Assembly (NCBI RefSeq): GCF_024256385.1
Contig: NZ_JAMLFW010000002.1
Span: 372,001-436,000 of the forward strand
Length of the DNA: 64,000 bases
From: Anatilimnocola floriformis
GTDB taxonomy: Bacteria > Planctomycetota > Planctomycetia > Pirellulales > Pirellulaceae
Reading direction: 5' to 3'
Shown: one piece after another, positions 17,353 to 26,252 of the stretch
How positions within the stretch are numbered: the first letter of the stretch is position 1
Layout: every line of letters begins with the position of its first letter
The notes under the pieces: generated by a model
Databases searched by the model: none
What the model was told of the DNA's origin: nothing
What the model saw: only the letters and a program-made list of their open reading frames with translations
Translations under genes and position numbers: made by a program

Positions 17353-17766
17353 TCATTCCGCCTTCTCATGGTGTTCTGCGAACCTAGCCCCGGCGTGGGC
17401 CGGAGATTCTTTGTCGCGTTCAACGTACCAGGAGATTTTCAAGCTACCGTCGTTGGCTCTGGTTACGTCGGCGATACGCCAACCCTTTTTAATTCCCGCG
17501 TGTAGGGCTCCATCCAACTGGGCACGAGCAACGACCTGAAATTCGCATCGTTCAAACACGGCTGAGCGTCTCCTGGCTCGATTATCACACCAAAAGCAGG
17601 AGACATCTGTCGTGAAATACGCCACAGGAGCCTTGGCAGTGTGCGACACGCCGCCAATTCGCTGCCAGAGCAGCTCAAAAGCCGCTCTGGAATGAAGGTT
17701 ATAAGATAGTTGTGATCGGTCACTTTGGGCTGCTGTTTGGCAACTCGCTCTGCAGCCGGTGCGCAA
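17353..17766 (-). CDS. Hypothetical protein, start uncertain
   Basis: The convincing coding part reads from about FELLWQRIGGVSHTAKAP through CFWC to VARAQLDGALHAGIKKGW and SLKISWYVERDKE. The frame extends upstream to an ATG at 17766, but this overlaps the preceding gene by 47 bases. A second frame begins with a GTG sharing the TGA of that gene, so a frameshift between the two frames is possible. Function unknown. Confidence 0.35.
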   Translation of the reverse strand: MRTGCRASCQTAAQSDRSQLSYNLHSRAAFELLWQRIGGVSHTAKAPVAYFTTDVSCFWCDNRARRRSAVFERCEFQVVARAQLDGALHAGIKKGWRIADVTRANDGSLKISWYVERDKESPAHAGARFAEHHEKAE

Positions 17767-18310
17767 CTTGGCCGCCGTCTTGCTCGTTTACCAGCCGACA
17801 GAACTCCTCACGGGGATCTGCGAAGAGGACGGTTCGCTCGAGCTTACCTTCCTTGAAGATGCCAGCACGCAGCATCGGCCAGCCGCGTTCGCCGATGAGC
17901 GGCAGTTGCGAGACCATCGTTTCACGGTGCCGCGCGGCCACTTCATGCACGATCCGAGTGAGCGCGTCGCGGACCTTCGTCAGCGCGTCGAAGAGCTGCA
18001 TCTCGATCGTCTCGCTGCCGTCGTTCACGATCTTGTGCAGCGGCGAACTCTCGATCGAGCATTCACCGTCTTCTGGATCGTCGAACCTCGTGTAGCAGTA
18101 GCAGCAGTCAATCGGCTCGCGCTTACCGCCGGGCCTGATACGCAGCGCTCCGCGCGAGAGCCGCGTCAGGTAGCTCGCCATGGCCTCGGGAGGCAAGTTG
18201 CTTCGTCGGTCGTACGCGAACAATCCGACCGGCGGCGGGACGTCGATTACAACATCCGTGGTCTCGACCGGCTTGTTCGATTCGGTCTCTTCGTTTCGTT
18301 TGCGCCTCAA
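17720..18310 (-). CDS. Hypothetical protein with CCYC motif, 196 residues
   Basis: I chose the TTG at 18310 because it overlaps the TGA of the upstream gene (TTGA), as do the other junctions in this run. The protein has an acidic/basic N-terminus, a Pro-rich stretch (DVVIDVPPPVGLF), a central DCCYCYTRFDD cluster that could bind metal, and a long helical part (EMQLFDALTKVRDALTRIVHEV). GC-rich third codon positions support coding. It is the last clear member of five chained genes. No function is assigned. Confidence 0.55.
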   Translation of the reverse strand: MRRKRNEETESNKPVETTDVVIDVPPPVGLFAYDRRSNLPPEAMASYLTRLSRGALRIRPGGKREPIDCCYCYTRFDDPEDGECSIESSPLHKIVNDGSETIEMQLFDALTKVRDALTRIVHEVAARHRETMVSQLPLIGERGWPMLRAGIFKEGKLERTVLFADPREEFCRLVNEQDGGQVAHRLQSELPNSSPK

Positions 18311-18642
18311 GAAGCACCTACTGTTTCTCGGTTGAAGTATTGGGATGAAGTGATGTTGCGCGAGTGCCAGTCGGCGGCACGACCAACGGCCTCGGCGGAA
18401 TGATCGAAGAACGTGCCGGCGAAACACCAGCGCCATCGGTCGCGGACGAACTCGACGGCGCCGAGCTTCTCAAGCATCTGCAAATCGCGGTGCGTGGTCC
18501 TAACGTGAAACGGGCGACACGCACGCTCGTTCACTTCGTTGTTGATTTCTTCGAGCGTGAGACCGAAGCGCAGCCCACGAAGGACCTCGGAAGTAAGAAC
18601 AACACGCTCGAAGGCGATACCGCGTTGCGTTTCGGCCTTCAC
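18307..18642 (-). CDS. Hypothetical winged-helix-like protein, 111 residues
   Basis: Starts at a GTG that shares bases with the preceding TGA (GTGA). The middle reads LTLEEINNEVNERACRPFHV then RTTHRDLQMLEKLGAVEFVR and DRWRW, which follows the helix-helix-wing pattern of winged-helix DNA-binding proteins. That call is by pattern only. Both its start and its stop overlap neighbours by four bases, implying translational coupling. Confidence 0.55.
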   Translation of the reverse strand: MKAETQRGIAFERVVLTSEVLRGLRFGLTLEEINNEVNERACRPFHVRTTHRDLQMLEKLGAVEFVRDRWRWCFAGTFFDHSAEAVGRAADWHSRNITSSQYFNRETVGAS

Positions 18643-19070
18643 GCAGCACCGCCTTTCGTGAATTGCGCAATCTCGGCGGCAGTGGGCTCGATGATGCGGA
18701 GAGCTACCTCGAATAGCGTGACCTTCCGGTCTTTCATCGGCGTATTGAGAAACCACGCGCCGGGCGGCACGCCGAACTCGACGCCGACGAACCAATCGAA
18801 GTCGCCCGATAGCGCGTCCTTCCCCGGGAGTTTGCCCTGATTGCTCTGCCAGCATTCAGCTAGGCAGGACTCACGCGATAGAAATGCCCAACTGCCGCCG
18901 TTGTAATGCTGCTCCGGATTACGCGTGACTTCGACGGAATCCGCGCACAGCGACAACGAAGGCATGCTGAGCGCGTGATGCGGCCGAAAGGTTGGCAACT
19001 TCGCGTCATTCTGCCGGCTGAACTCAAGCGTAAATACGAAGAATTGGCCTGCGATGGGGGTGAACTTCAT
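18639..19070 (-). CDS. Hypothetical protein, 143 residues
   Basis: Starts at the ATG of an ATGA overlap with the upstream gene, beginning MKFTPIAGQFFVFTLEFS. It appears to be a beta-rich soluble protein, with GDFDWFVGVEFGVPPGAWFL and KVTLFEVALRIIEPT as its best conserved-looking strands. It ends in a GTGA overlap with the next gene. No family is recognised. Confidence 0.55.
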   Translation of the reverse strand: MKFTPIAGQFFVFTLEFSRQNDAKLPTFRPHHALSMPSLSLCADSVEVTRNPEQHYNGGSWAFLSRESCLAECWQSNQGKLPGKDALSGDFDWFVGVEFGVPPGAWFLNTPMKDRKVTLFEVALRIIEPTAAEIAQFTKGGAA

Positions 19071-19657
19071 GAGCGCACCGTCTTTCGCCGCTTGGGGCGA
19101 GATGGTTTCAGCGGATCCACGCGGGCCCATCGCTCTTCTATGAAGTAGCCGCCTGCCGGATCACTGGCAAGCCAGATAGAAAACAGATGGCTGATTACTT
19201 CGTGCAATTCAACCTGGCGGTCGACCAGATCGTGATCGGAACCTCGCAAGTCGTACACCACGAACTCGTCGCGTTGCATGAGCTTCCAAGAAGCAATTGC
19301 TTCCTCGTGTGTCTCGAGTCGCTCTTGAATGTCGCGAAGATCAGGCGGGACGCTGACGAGTTTGCCCGCGATCATCACGATGATGTTAAGGTCGTCTGCG
19401 TTCCTGTCCCCCGCAGCACAGCGCAGCCAAAGGCGAACTTCGTCGATCGATGCGGTTGTGTATACGCGCTCGGGCTGAAGATCGTACTCGTGTGAACCAA
19501 TCCAGATTTCGTACGGCGGTCCGGCTTTAGCCGCCGGTTTGTCTCTCTCTGCGGCGGCAAGCCAGTATTTCGCGATCGCTTTGGGCTCGGTTTCATTCGA
19601 TGCCCGCCGCAGTTTTCGGGCTGCCGCTCGCTGTTGTTTTTTGGTGGTTCGCTTCAT
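19067..19657 (-). CDS. Hypothetical protein, 196 residues
   Basis: Begins MKRTTKKQQRAAARKLRRAS, a strongly basic start that could bind nucleic acid. It continues with PPYEIWIGSHEYDLQPERVY and ends in a basic tail (PSRPKRRKTVRS). Its ATG overlaps the TGA of the gene before it and its TGA overlaps the ATG of the gene after it. Function unknown. Confidence 0.6.
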   Translation of the reverse strand: MKRTTKKQQRAAARKLRRASNETEPKAIAKYWLAAAERDKPAAKAGPPYEIWIGSHEYDLQPERVYTTASIDEVRLWLRCAAGDRNADDLNIIVMIAGKLVSVPPDLRDIQERLETHEEAIASWKLMQRDEFVVYDLRGSDHDLVDRQVELHEVISHLFSIWLASDPAGGYFIEERWARVDPLKPSRPKRRKTVRS

Positions 19658-19980
19658 GCGGCACCTTCTTCCAACCGCAGAGGTTGCAGTGAGCCCATAC
19701 GAACGCGAACCGTGCTGCGTTGCTCGGGTTCGTCGTGGAAATCGAGCGAGTTGTGAGCTTTCGAATAGGCCAAGGCCACGTGCTGTATCAGAAACCGGTC
19801 GAGGATTCGGCCAGTTTCAGTAACGACCTCGTACACCGCGATCGCGTCGGTGAACTTGCCGGGATGTGGAACTTCGGCATTGCCAAGCGCGAACAACGCG
19901 GCGACACGGGCCTTGCTTACCTTTCGCTTCGCGGCCGACTGCTTGCCCTTCGTCTGTCGATCTTTCTTTCGTCTTTTCAC
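19654..19980 (-). CDS. Hypothetical basic protein, 108 residues
   Basis: Starts at GTG with a lysine-rich leader (MKRRKKDRQTKGKQSAAKRK), then AVYEVVTETGRILDRFLIQH. It is the first of five genes joined by four-base overlaps. A 40-base hairpin lies just upstream at 20015-20054, between this gene and the next one up, and may affect expression of the five-gene unit. No family recognised. Confidence 0.55.
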   Translation of the reverse strand: MKRRKKDRQTKGKQSAAKRKVSKARVAALFALGNAEVPHPGKFTDAIAVYEVVTETGRILDRFLIQHVALAYSKAHNSLDFHDEPEQRSTVRVRMGSLQPLRLEEGAA

Positions 19981-20014
19981 TTATCACCGTGTATAGAGAT
20001 GGAGAGAGAACGCA

Positions 20015-20054
20015 CCGTAGGCCAGCACCTGCAACAGCTGCAGGTGAGCTACGG
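20015..20054 (-). promoter_or_regulatory. Long hairpin ahead of the five-gene unit
   Basis: CCGTAG and CACCTGCA on one side pair with TGCAGGTG and CTACGG on the other, with a small asymmetric bulge and a five-base loop. There is no T run on either side. It lies in the 135-base space between the genes at 20116 and 19980. Confidence 0.5.
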
Positions 20055-20115
20055 GTGAAAATGGTGCCGACGCGCGCAGCGGCTCGCCGGCTGGTTAATC
20101 AGATGGAACTCGCGA

Positions 20116-20412
20116 CTATCGATGTTTCCGTTCGATGACTGCCGAACTGCTGACTACGGCAACAGCCTGCGACCACGCGTTCAGTGCAGCGCTCGCAGCC
20201 GGCAACTGGTCGAACTTTCCAAGCGTCAGGCCGCGGGCGCTGAGGACGCGATAGGTTTCGTTCGACGGGCGGCGGTCATCAGCAGGAAGCCCAACGGGCT
20301 TTGCGGGAGTAACTTCGATCGGCCGTAGTGGCAGTGGCGGAGTCGAGTCGAGAGGTTGATCGGGCAGATCTGCCCTGAGATAGACGCGCGCAGCGCCTGC
20401 AATTACACTCAT
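20116..20412 (-). CDS. Hypothetical protein, 98 residues
   Basis: I chose the ATG at 20412 (MSVIAGAARVYL) because AAGGA lies seven bases ahead of it; the longer frame from 20478 lacks such a site. The centre is proline-rich (PPLPLRPIEVTPAKPVGLP). It reads away from the HTH gene at 20561 and is probably the first gene of the minus-strand transcript. Function unknown. Confidence 0.5.
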   Translation of the reverse strand: MSVIAGAARVYLRADLPDQPLDSTPPLPLRPIEVTPAKPVGLPADDRRPSNETYRVLSARGLTLGKFDQLPAASAALNAWSQAVAVVSSSAVIERKHR

Positions 20413-20488
20413 CCGTGCATCCTTCGTGTAAGCGTTGGGTGTCAGGTCGCGGGATGGTGCAAACATCGCCGCGGCCATTTTTTGCGCT

Positions 20489-20501
20489 GACCAGTTTGGT
20501 C
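20489..20501. promoter_or_regulatory. Inverted repeat GACCA-GTT-TGGTC, candidate operator
   Basis: A perfect 5-bp inverted repeat with a three-base centre lies in the space between two divergent genes, followed by TATTAT at 20513-20518, a possible -10 box. The HTH protein encoded next door is the obvious candidate to bind it. Confidence 0.4.
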
Positions 20502-20560
20502 TGCGAATGGGGTATTATGCACTTGCGGGTAATTTCGTCAACCCATTTTTGCATAAATCA

Positions 20561-20839
20561 ATGACCATTGAAGAACAGCTCCGAACAGCAATCAACTCTT
20601 GCGGCATCTCGGGAAATGCTCTCGCTAAGGTGTCCGGAGTTTCTCAGTCCGCAATTTCTCGGTTCATGACGGGCGAGGATATTCGATTGAGCGCTGCTTC
20701 AAAGTTGACCGAGTATTTTGGCCTCGAGCTCACAAAGAAGGATGGCCCATCGCCGGCAAGTGTACCACCGCGGTCAACCACGGGTGAAAAGGGCAGCACA
20801 AAGCCCAAGGCCAGGTCTGCAAAGAAAGCCATCAAGTGA
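20561..20839 (+). CDS. Cro/C1-type HTH transcriptional regulator, 92 residues
   Basis: Starts MTIEEQLRTAINSC and carries a helix-turn-helix at about residues 16-50: GNALAKVSGVSQSAISRFMT with LSAASKLTEYFGLEL. The tail is Ser/Pro/Lys-rich and disordered-looking. It is divergent from the minus-strand run 20412-16973, with only about 150 bases between starts and an inverted repeat in that gap, so it probably represses that run and itself. Its last eight bases overlap the ankyrin gene, which faces it tail to tail. Confidence 0.75.
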   Translation: MTIEEQLRTAINSCGISGNALAKVSGVSQSAISRFMTGEDIRLSAASKLTEYFGLELTKKDGPSPASVPPRSTTGEKGSTKPKARSAKKAIK

Positions 20840-22031
20840 GCCGTGCGATCGCACGCTGAATTGTGGACTTTCGATAAGCTAAATGTTTCACGATTGCCGG
20901 TGTTCTGACAAGCATTTCGGCATGATGTTTCGAACAGGCGTTGAAGTCCGCCATCATGGCTATAAATTGGCAAAGGTAGTCCTTCTTGAGTCCTAGGAAG
21001 CAGGTACGGATTCTTGCTACCTCAAACTTGTCTTCTGGAATCCACTTCGCGCCATGTTCGAGAAGTATCTTGATTCCTGCGAAAATTTGCGTCGCCCCTT
21101 CGCTCTCCCTGGGCTCCCGTTGCCTCGACCGTGGACCGATCCAAACTGTTGCGGAGCATTCTGCATCGTTGATTGCTTTGCAAATTGCCGTGCATCCTCC
21201 CTTTGACGAATCGTTGGGGCTCACGCCTTTTGAAAGCAGGCGTCGCAATGCGGTATGGCCTTCGTAGCGGACCAGCAGCGGTAGCAATTCTCTCGCCTGC
21301 GGTGTGAGGTCAAGATTGCGAAATGCCAGTAGGTCAAACACCTTGAAGTTCCGGTAGAAAGCCGCCCACTCACACGCAGACATTTCATGATCGGCAAGTC
21401 GATCATCATCCGCGAGAAGTGCGGTTCCGACTTGAAATGGATCAGCTCCAAGCCACATCATCAATGAAACCCATTTCAAATCGCCCGCGACGCAGTGATG
21501 TCGAAGCGCAGCGCTTGCTTGGTCCATGATGTCGGGTGATTGCGTGAGGCAATTCCTGAATACACCCAAGGCCGATCGAACTCGCTTCACAAATGCGAAG
21601 GCGAAGGGAGTTCCAGTTCGAATGTCCGCCCCGCCGGCGATATGCAACTCCATGATCTTTGGGTGCCATGATGCGAACATCTCGGCCATGTCGACTTTCG
21701 TCGAGTCGAATCCGTGCTCGACCAGCAGTCGCACAATGTCGACTCGCCTCATCTTCATCGCTCGGTTCATTGGACATTCGTAATCCGTCGGCTCTTGCAA
21801 TGCTCCGCCTTCTAGCAAGATTTGAACCAGGCTGTGAAATCCTCGGTCGATTGCAAACTCAAGCGCTGACATTGGTCGATTGCGCCCATGACGCGAAGTC
21901 GGTGGGTTGTTGAGCGGCTTGCCCTCTGCAATCCATTGCTGTACCTCAAAGAGATGGCCGTTTTTGCAGAAATCGATTAACGGAGCGACCTGGTCGTATC
22001 GTTCTGCACGAAGATTTTCGATTGTATGCAT
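20832..22031 (-). CDS. Ankyrin-repeat protein, 399 residues
   Basis: Several diverged ankyrin units are visible, such as SALEFAIDRGFHSLVQILLE then GGA, PMNRAMKMRRVDIVRLLVEH and TAICKAINDA. I chose the ATG at 22031; the frame runs on to 22136 but has no clear ribosome site. No signal peptide, so it is probably cytosolic and binds other proteins. It overlaps the HTH gene by eight bases at the 3' ends, which would allow antisense interference. Partner unknown. Confidence 0.7.
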   Translation of the reverse strand: MHTIENLRAERYDQVAPLIDFCKNGHLFEVQQWIAEGKPLNNPPTSRHGRNRPMSALEFAIDRGFHSLVQILLEGGALQEPTDYECPMNRAMKMRRVDIVRLLVEHGFDSTKVDMAEMFASWHPKIMELHIAGGADIRTGTPFAFAFVKRVRSALGVFRNCLTQSPDIMDQASAALRHHCVAGDLKWVSLMMWLGADPFQVGTALLADDDRLADHEMSACEWAAFYRNFKVFDLLAFRNLDLTPQARELLPLLVRYEGHTALRRLLSKGVSPNDSSKGGCTAICKAINDAECSATVWIGPRSRQREPRESEGATQIFAGIKILLEHGAKWIPEDKFEVARIRTCFLGLKKDYLCQFIAMMADFNACSKHHAEMLVRTPAIVKHLAYRKSTIQRAIARLT

Positions 22032-22460
22032 GCATGTGACTCGGCGCGAATCATCCCCTTTTTGATCCCGATTCGCAACATTTCTTGCGAGCTTTTGTAA
22101 CTTGCCGAGTGCTCCTGCATGTGATTGATACGGCAAATCAGACGAAGAAGCCCATACGCACGGTGATGCACTGCTAGTTGGCTGCGTAAGGCTCCTCGCC
22201 CAGCGATTAGGAAAACCAACTCGAGTTCGCTTCGTCCGCTAGTGTGGCGTTATCTCAGAACAGCCTGATCTCCACCCGACGCTGCCGCGCTCCCGCGCAC
22301 GAGAATGGCCAGCGGACACGTGATGACCCCGTGCCACCCAAGAATCAGGAGCAAATCCGGGAATACCTTTTTATTCTCGTTCACGCCGTAACAAATCGCG
22401 GCGAACTTCGCTCAACGTAGCATCGCTCCTTTCAACAACCTTCTACTTAGGAAAATAGTC
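22032..22460. other. Spacer upstream of two divergent genes
   Basis: No supported gene. It contains an extension of the ankyrin frame up to 22136 and the leader of the secreted protein at 22461. Confidence 0.4.
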
Positions 22461-22976
22461 ATGACCGCGTTTCCAAAATACCAGCTGAATATCGCCGCTA
22501 GCCAATCGGATTCCGCCCCAGCCAGCGAGGGCTCAACCCTGCCTTTCGCTCGTCGGTGCCTGATCAACTTCGCCCTCCTGGCCGCTGTGGGGCTGGGTCT
22601 GTCACTGACACCGCGGGCCAGCCAGGCCGGTGATATCGACCTGCGGAACGGCACCTTCCGCAGCAATTGGTGCGGCTTTGACGCTCGGATCCAGCTCACC
22701 CGGCGGCCTGGGCCCGATTTCATCTTCGATGGCACCGTTACGATCGAATCGACAGGACAAGTTGACAAAGTGTTTGTTCGACAGCTCGACGACGATTCCC
22801 TGCACATGGTGCGGTACCTGTCCGGTTCCCACTCGGGACAAACCCAGGTCATGGTCACCCATCCTCCGGAATTGCTGAAACGGGAGGACGGCAAAACCGT
22901 CGCGAACTTCGCAACCAAGAAAACCTACGGCTACGGAGCCAAGCTGGCCGGCTTCCTCCGCATGACCATGCGGTAG
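22461..22976 (+). CDS. Secreted hypothetical protein, 171 residues
   Basis: Residues 30-56 form a signal peptide: basic FARRCL, hydrophobic INFALLAAVGLGLSLT, and a probable cut after ASQA. The exported part (about 115 residues) begins GDIDLRNGTFRSNWCGFDAR and looks like a small beta-rich domain. The N-terminal tail before the signal is long, so an internal start is possible. No family recognised. Confidence 0.6.
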   Translation: MTAFPKYQLNIAASQSDSAPASEGSTLPFARRCLINFALLAAVGLGLSLTPRASQAGDIDLRNGTFRSNWCGFDARIQLTRRPGPDFIFDGTVTIESTGQVDKVFVRQLDDDSLHMVRYLSGSHSGQTQVMVTHPPELLKREDGKTVANFATKKTYGYGAKLAGFLRMTMR

Positions 22977-23136
22977 TAGGTGGAGTCGCGCTCGCCAACC
23001 TTTAACTCGCAAATGATCGCGAAGGGGGATGCAGGCAACTGCGTCCCCTATTCGCGTTTCGTTCCATTCCCTCGAAGATTCGCGGCGGCCATGGATACGA
23101 AGTTTTCTGTTGTGCCACTGGGCTTTGAGAAGAAGG

Positions 23137-26112
23137 TCAAGGCGCCGTATAGCCCGGCGGCGGGGTCACGACTTCGAAGTCCGAGCCCTTGACCCGCCGC
23201 AGTTCATCGTGGAAGACGGGGAGACGTTCGTCTCCAGAGACAGACAAGCCCCAGTCCATTCCGTTGTCTGCCATGAACATGCCGTACCGTTTGAGAGCTT
23301 CGAGGATCACGCGCGCTTCGGGCGAGAACTTTGAGGTGTCGAAGTCCTTCCGCAGACGAAACCGTTCGCCCATACGCGGTAAGTTCTCGTCGGTCAGCTT
23401 GCTGGCAAAGTGCGTCGCAGGGTAAACGTAGGCTCGGCGCGAACGCGTGACGGTGAAACGGAGCGCGTGATCGATCACGCCGCGCTGAATCTCGTCGTAG
23501 CGCACGATGGCGGGCAGGATTGGCAGACCTGCGGCGTCCGATGAAGTCCAACCGTCGGGTCTGAGCTTGTTCGAAGCGAGATCGAAAATGGCTGCTCCAT
23601 CCGCGTGCCAACCGGCGTCCGACTTGGTCAGCCGATAGAACTCGTAGACCTTGCGGCCTACTGGATCGAAAACGATGCCGTGGCGATCTTGCTCCAGGTC
23701 GGGCTTGCCGCGCTGCACATCATTCAGGGATAACTGCTTCAGCATCGGATCTTGCTGGAAGGAAGCGGGCCAACCTTCGATCGGCGTATTGTCGGCGACG
23801 GGATACGGGCCTGGGTCCGATTCGTCGGGCCCCAAGATGAGTTTCACATCTACCTTCTTCTGGGCCGGCGGCACGATGACGAACGCCATGTCCTGGTTAT
23901 AGCGCAGGGGCTTTGCGGCACCGACCGAAGCGATCATCGCCGTGGAGTTAGGGTGCACTGGCCAATCTTCAACGAGCGTATTCCAAGGATTGTTGGCAGG
24001 AAATATTTCCGCTGCCGACATGATGGCGTCCGCGTCCGGGGTGTTGTAAGGAATAGGCTTGGCAATCGCTGGCATCTCGGTCGACTTGATCCGCTCCAGG
24101 CGAGCGGGGTCGGTCTTGATGGCGTAAGCCACTGCGCTGCCGACTCCGCTTTCGAGGTAGATATCGCCGACAAGCAGCCTGACCGGACTTTCGCTCGCAA
24201 CATACCAACGTCGCACTTCGGACAGCTTTGCGGGCGAGCCGTTGGTGTTCTTGAGCCCTGGGATTGAGATGCGGACTTCGTTCATACCCGGCTTCAAGAC
24301 GAACGGAGCGACGACGCGAGTTGCGAAGGCCTTTGTCTCGGAATGGAAAAGGTTGAACTCGATCGAAAATTCCTTCTCGCTCTTGTTGATGATGTCCAAA
24401 CGGAGCGTCTCGAAGGGGGTCCAATCCGCAACCCGCGAGACCTTTTGGCCGAAGGTATCGATCACGTCGATCTGCACCGCCGCGCCGCCGAGCTCTGGCG
24501 ATTCCACCTTGGTTAACTTAGTGTTGTCGTCTCCTACTTCGGATGGCAGCTCGCCCGCAGTTCCGCGCATCACGTAGACCCGCGTCGTTTTATTCGTCGG
24601 TTCGGTCGGTGGTTTTTTGGCTGGCATGGGTTGCACAGCCGGATTCTGCGGTTTGACCTCGCTCTCCTGATGGGTAGCTAACAGTAAACCATCCGCGCCC
24701 AGATTTGCCCGCGCACCATTGGCAGGTTCAGCGGCGCCGATGGCAGGGCTTCCTGTGCGCAAGCGGTAATCGTGTCCGGCGGCGTTCACAAACAGCGGAT
24801 CTCTCGACAGATTGCCCGTCCCCTTGATCGTTTCTTGAGACAACGTGTAGGTAACGGTCGCTTTACTCTTCTCATCCGCTTCGACGTCATCGCCGCCGTT
24901 ATTCCACAGGATGCAGTTCTTGACGGTGACCTTAGAGTTCCAGGTCGCCTTCACGGCGCTCCCTGCAACCATCGGCGTGGAAGTGTGATCGGCGATCGTC
25001 ACGTGGTTCAGCACGAGAGTCGATCCCACGCCGTCCTCGTTACCGTCGACATAGACTGCGCCTCCCTCGCCATCTGGCTTGGTTTTGTTGGCGTAGACAA
25101 GATCGTGAGTCAGCGAGGCCTCGGCTCCTTCATCCGCAAAGAACGCTGCGCCCAGCGAAGGGGCAAAGTTGCCGGCGAAGATGTTGTGAGACAGTTTGTA
25201 GTGCCCGCCCTTGTTAACGACGATCATTCCGCCCCCCCAGCCGTAGCCTAACTCCCGCCCGATCTCGTTTCCCTCGAGGCGATTGTGCGAGACTTCAGCG
25301 CTCGGAGAGAAAATGAAAACGCCGCCTCCGTGATCGCTGACGCCGATGTTCTTCTGAATGGTGTTGCCGCGAATGACCATTTTGGGCCCGTCAGCAAAGA
25401 TTCCAGCCCCTCGTCCCGAGACATTCCCGCGGATGACGTTATTTAAGATCGAAATGCTGGCGGCAGTTGAATAGATGCCCCCTCCTAGCGCTTCTCGGTC
25501 TTGCTTGCGCGGCGGGCAAGTCTGGTTTTTCTCGATCACGTTGTGCGCGATCGTCGGCGAGCCTTGGTAAATATAGAACCCGCCACCGCTCAACGAAGGC
25601 GCCGCCACCGAACTGGGCCCGCCGCCCGTAATCAGGAAACCGTCGATGACGCTGGCGCCGGCTTCGTACAGCGTCACCACCGAGTCCTTGCCGTTTCCTT
25701 TCAGTTGCGCGGGATGGGCAGCAGGGTCGCGCACTTTGAAGTTGCCCGCGGTCCCAGCAACATAGTCGGCCTTGGTTCCGCCCGCATAACCTCCGTAGAT
25801 GCGCACCGCTCTTTCCTGCACGCGAATGTTCTCCGGATAGGCACCACCGGCCACCGCAATGACGGCGTTATCCCTCGCAAGGTTGATGGCCTGTTGCACA
25901 GTCCGAAACGGGCGAAGAGCGCTGCCATCCTGAGCGCCGGCGTTGTCGTCGTCCACGTAGAGGTTAGCTGGGACGACGATCCGAGCACCATCCCTTGCCG
26001 CGTCTGCAGCTGATTGCTGGGTGGCCGCTGGCTGAGCCATCAGCAACCGGGGCGCAGGGATCAGCAGGATTGCGGCTAACACCAACAAATTCCAGAAGCG
26101 TCGACGCGGCAT
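23137..26112 (-). CDS. Secreted right-handed beta-helix protein with extra C-terminal domain
   Basis: 991 residues from the ATG at 26112. A signal peptide (RRRFWNLLVLAAILLIPAPR) is followed by the motif LYVDDDNAGAQDGSALRPFR and VQQAINLA, the hallmark entry of DUF1565/pectate-lyase-like beta-helices. Residues about 90-450 carry parallel beta-helix turns with many N/G positions. Residues about 500-660 look like a beta-sandwich. The last 280 residues (from PWNTLVEDWPVHPNS) form a separate domain of a type I associate with secreted proteins but cannot name. The protein is probably outer-surface or exported and polysaccharide-related by fold, but no catalytic residues can be assigned. Confidence 0.8.
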   Translation of the reverse strand: MPRRRFWNLLVLAAILLIPAPRLLMAQPAATQQSAADAARDGARIVVPANLYVDDDNAGAQDGSALRPFRTVQQAINLARDNAVIAVAGGAYPENIRVQERAVRIYGGYAGGTKADYVAGTAGNFKVRDPAAHPAQLKGNGKDSVVTLYEAGASVIDGFLITGGGPSSVAAPSLSGGGFYIYQGSPTIAHNVIEKNQTCPPRKQDREALGGGIYSTAASISILNNVIRGNVSGRGAGIFADGPKMVIRGNTIQKNIGVSDHGGGVFIFSPSAEVSHNRLEGNEIGRELGYGWGGGMIVVNKGGHYKLSHNIFAGNFAPSLGAAFFADEGAEASLTHDLVYANKTKPDGEGGAVYVDGNEDGVGSTLVLNHVTIADHTSTPMVAGSAVKATWNSKVTVKNCILWNNGGDDVEADEKSKATVTYTLSQETIKGTGNLSRDPLFVNAAGHDYRLRTGSPAIGAAEPANGARANLGADGLLLATHQESEVKPQNPAVQPMPAKKPPTEPTNKTTRVYVMRGTAGELPSEVGDDNTKLTKVESPELGGAAVQIDVIDTFGQKVSRVADWTPFETLRLDIINKSEKEFSIEFNLFHSETKAFATRVVAPFVLKPGMNEVRISIPGLKNTNGSPAKLSEVRRWYVASESPVRLLVGDIYLESGVGSAVAYAIKTDPARLERIKSTEMPAIAKPIPYNTPDADAIMSAAEIFPANNPWNTLVEDWPVHPNSTAMIASVGAAKPLRYNQDMAFVIVPPAQKKVDVKLILGPDESDPGPYPVADNTPIEGWPASFQQDPMLKQLSLNDVQRGKPDLEQDRHGIVFDPVGRKVYEFYRLTKSDAGWHADGAAIFDLASNKLRPDGWTSSDAAGLPILPAIVRYDEIQRGVIDHALRFTVTRSRRAYVYPATHFASKLTDENLPRMGERFRLRKDFDTSKFSPEARVILEALKRYGMFMADNGMDWGLSVSGDERLPVFHDELRRVKGSDFEVVTPPPGYTAP

Positions 26113-26252
26113 TTGATTGGGTGCTTTTGTGGGAGGCAAACGCGCTTAATCGTGCGATTGCGCATAGGTTCAGCGGGTGAATTGCTCTGTGACCGGTCAT
26201 CCTAAACAAACGGTCGATCATACGCGATGTGAAGATGCAGGTGAGCTGATCG

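Noticed and set aside
17759-18403. Plus-strand frame covering the end of the overlapping-gene run
   Set aside because: The minus-strand genes show consistent four-base overlaps and GC-rich third positions, which the plus-strand frame does not.
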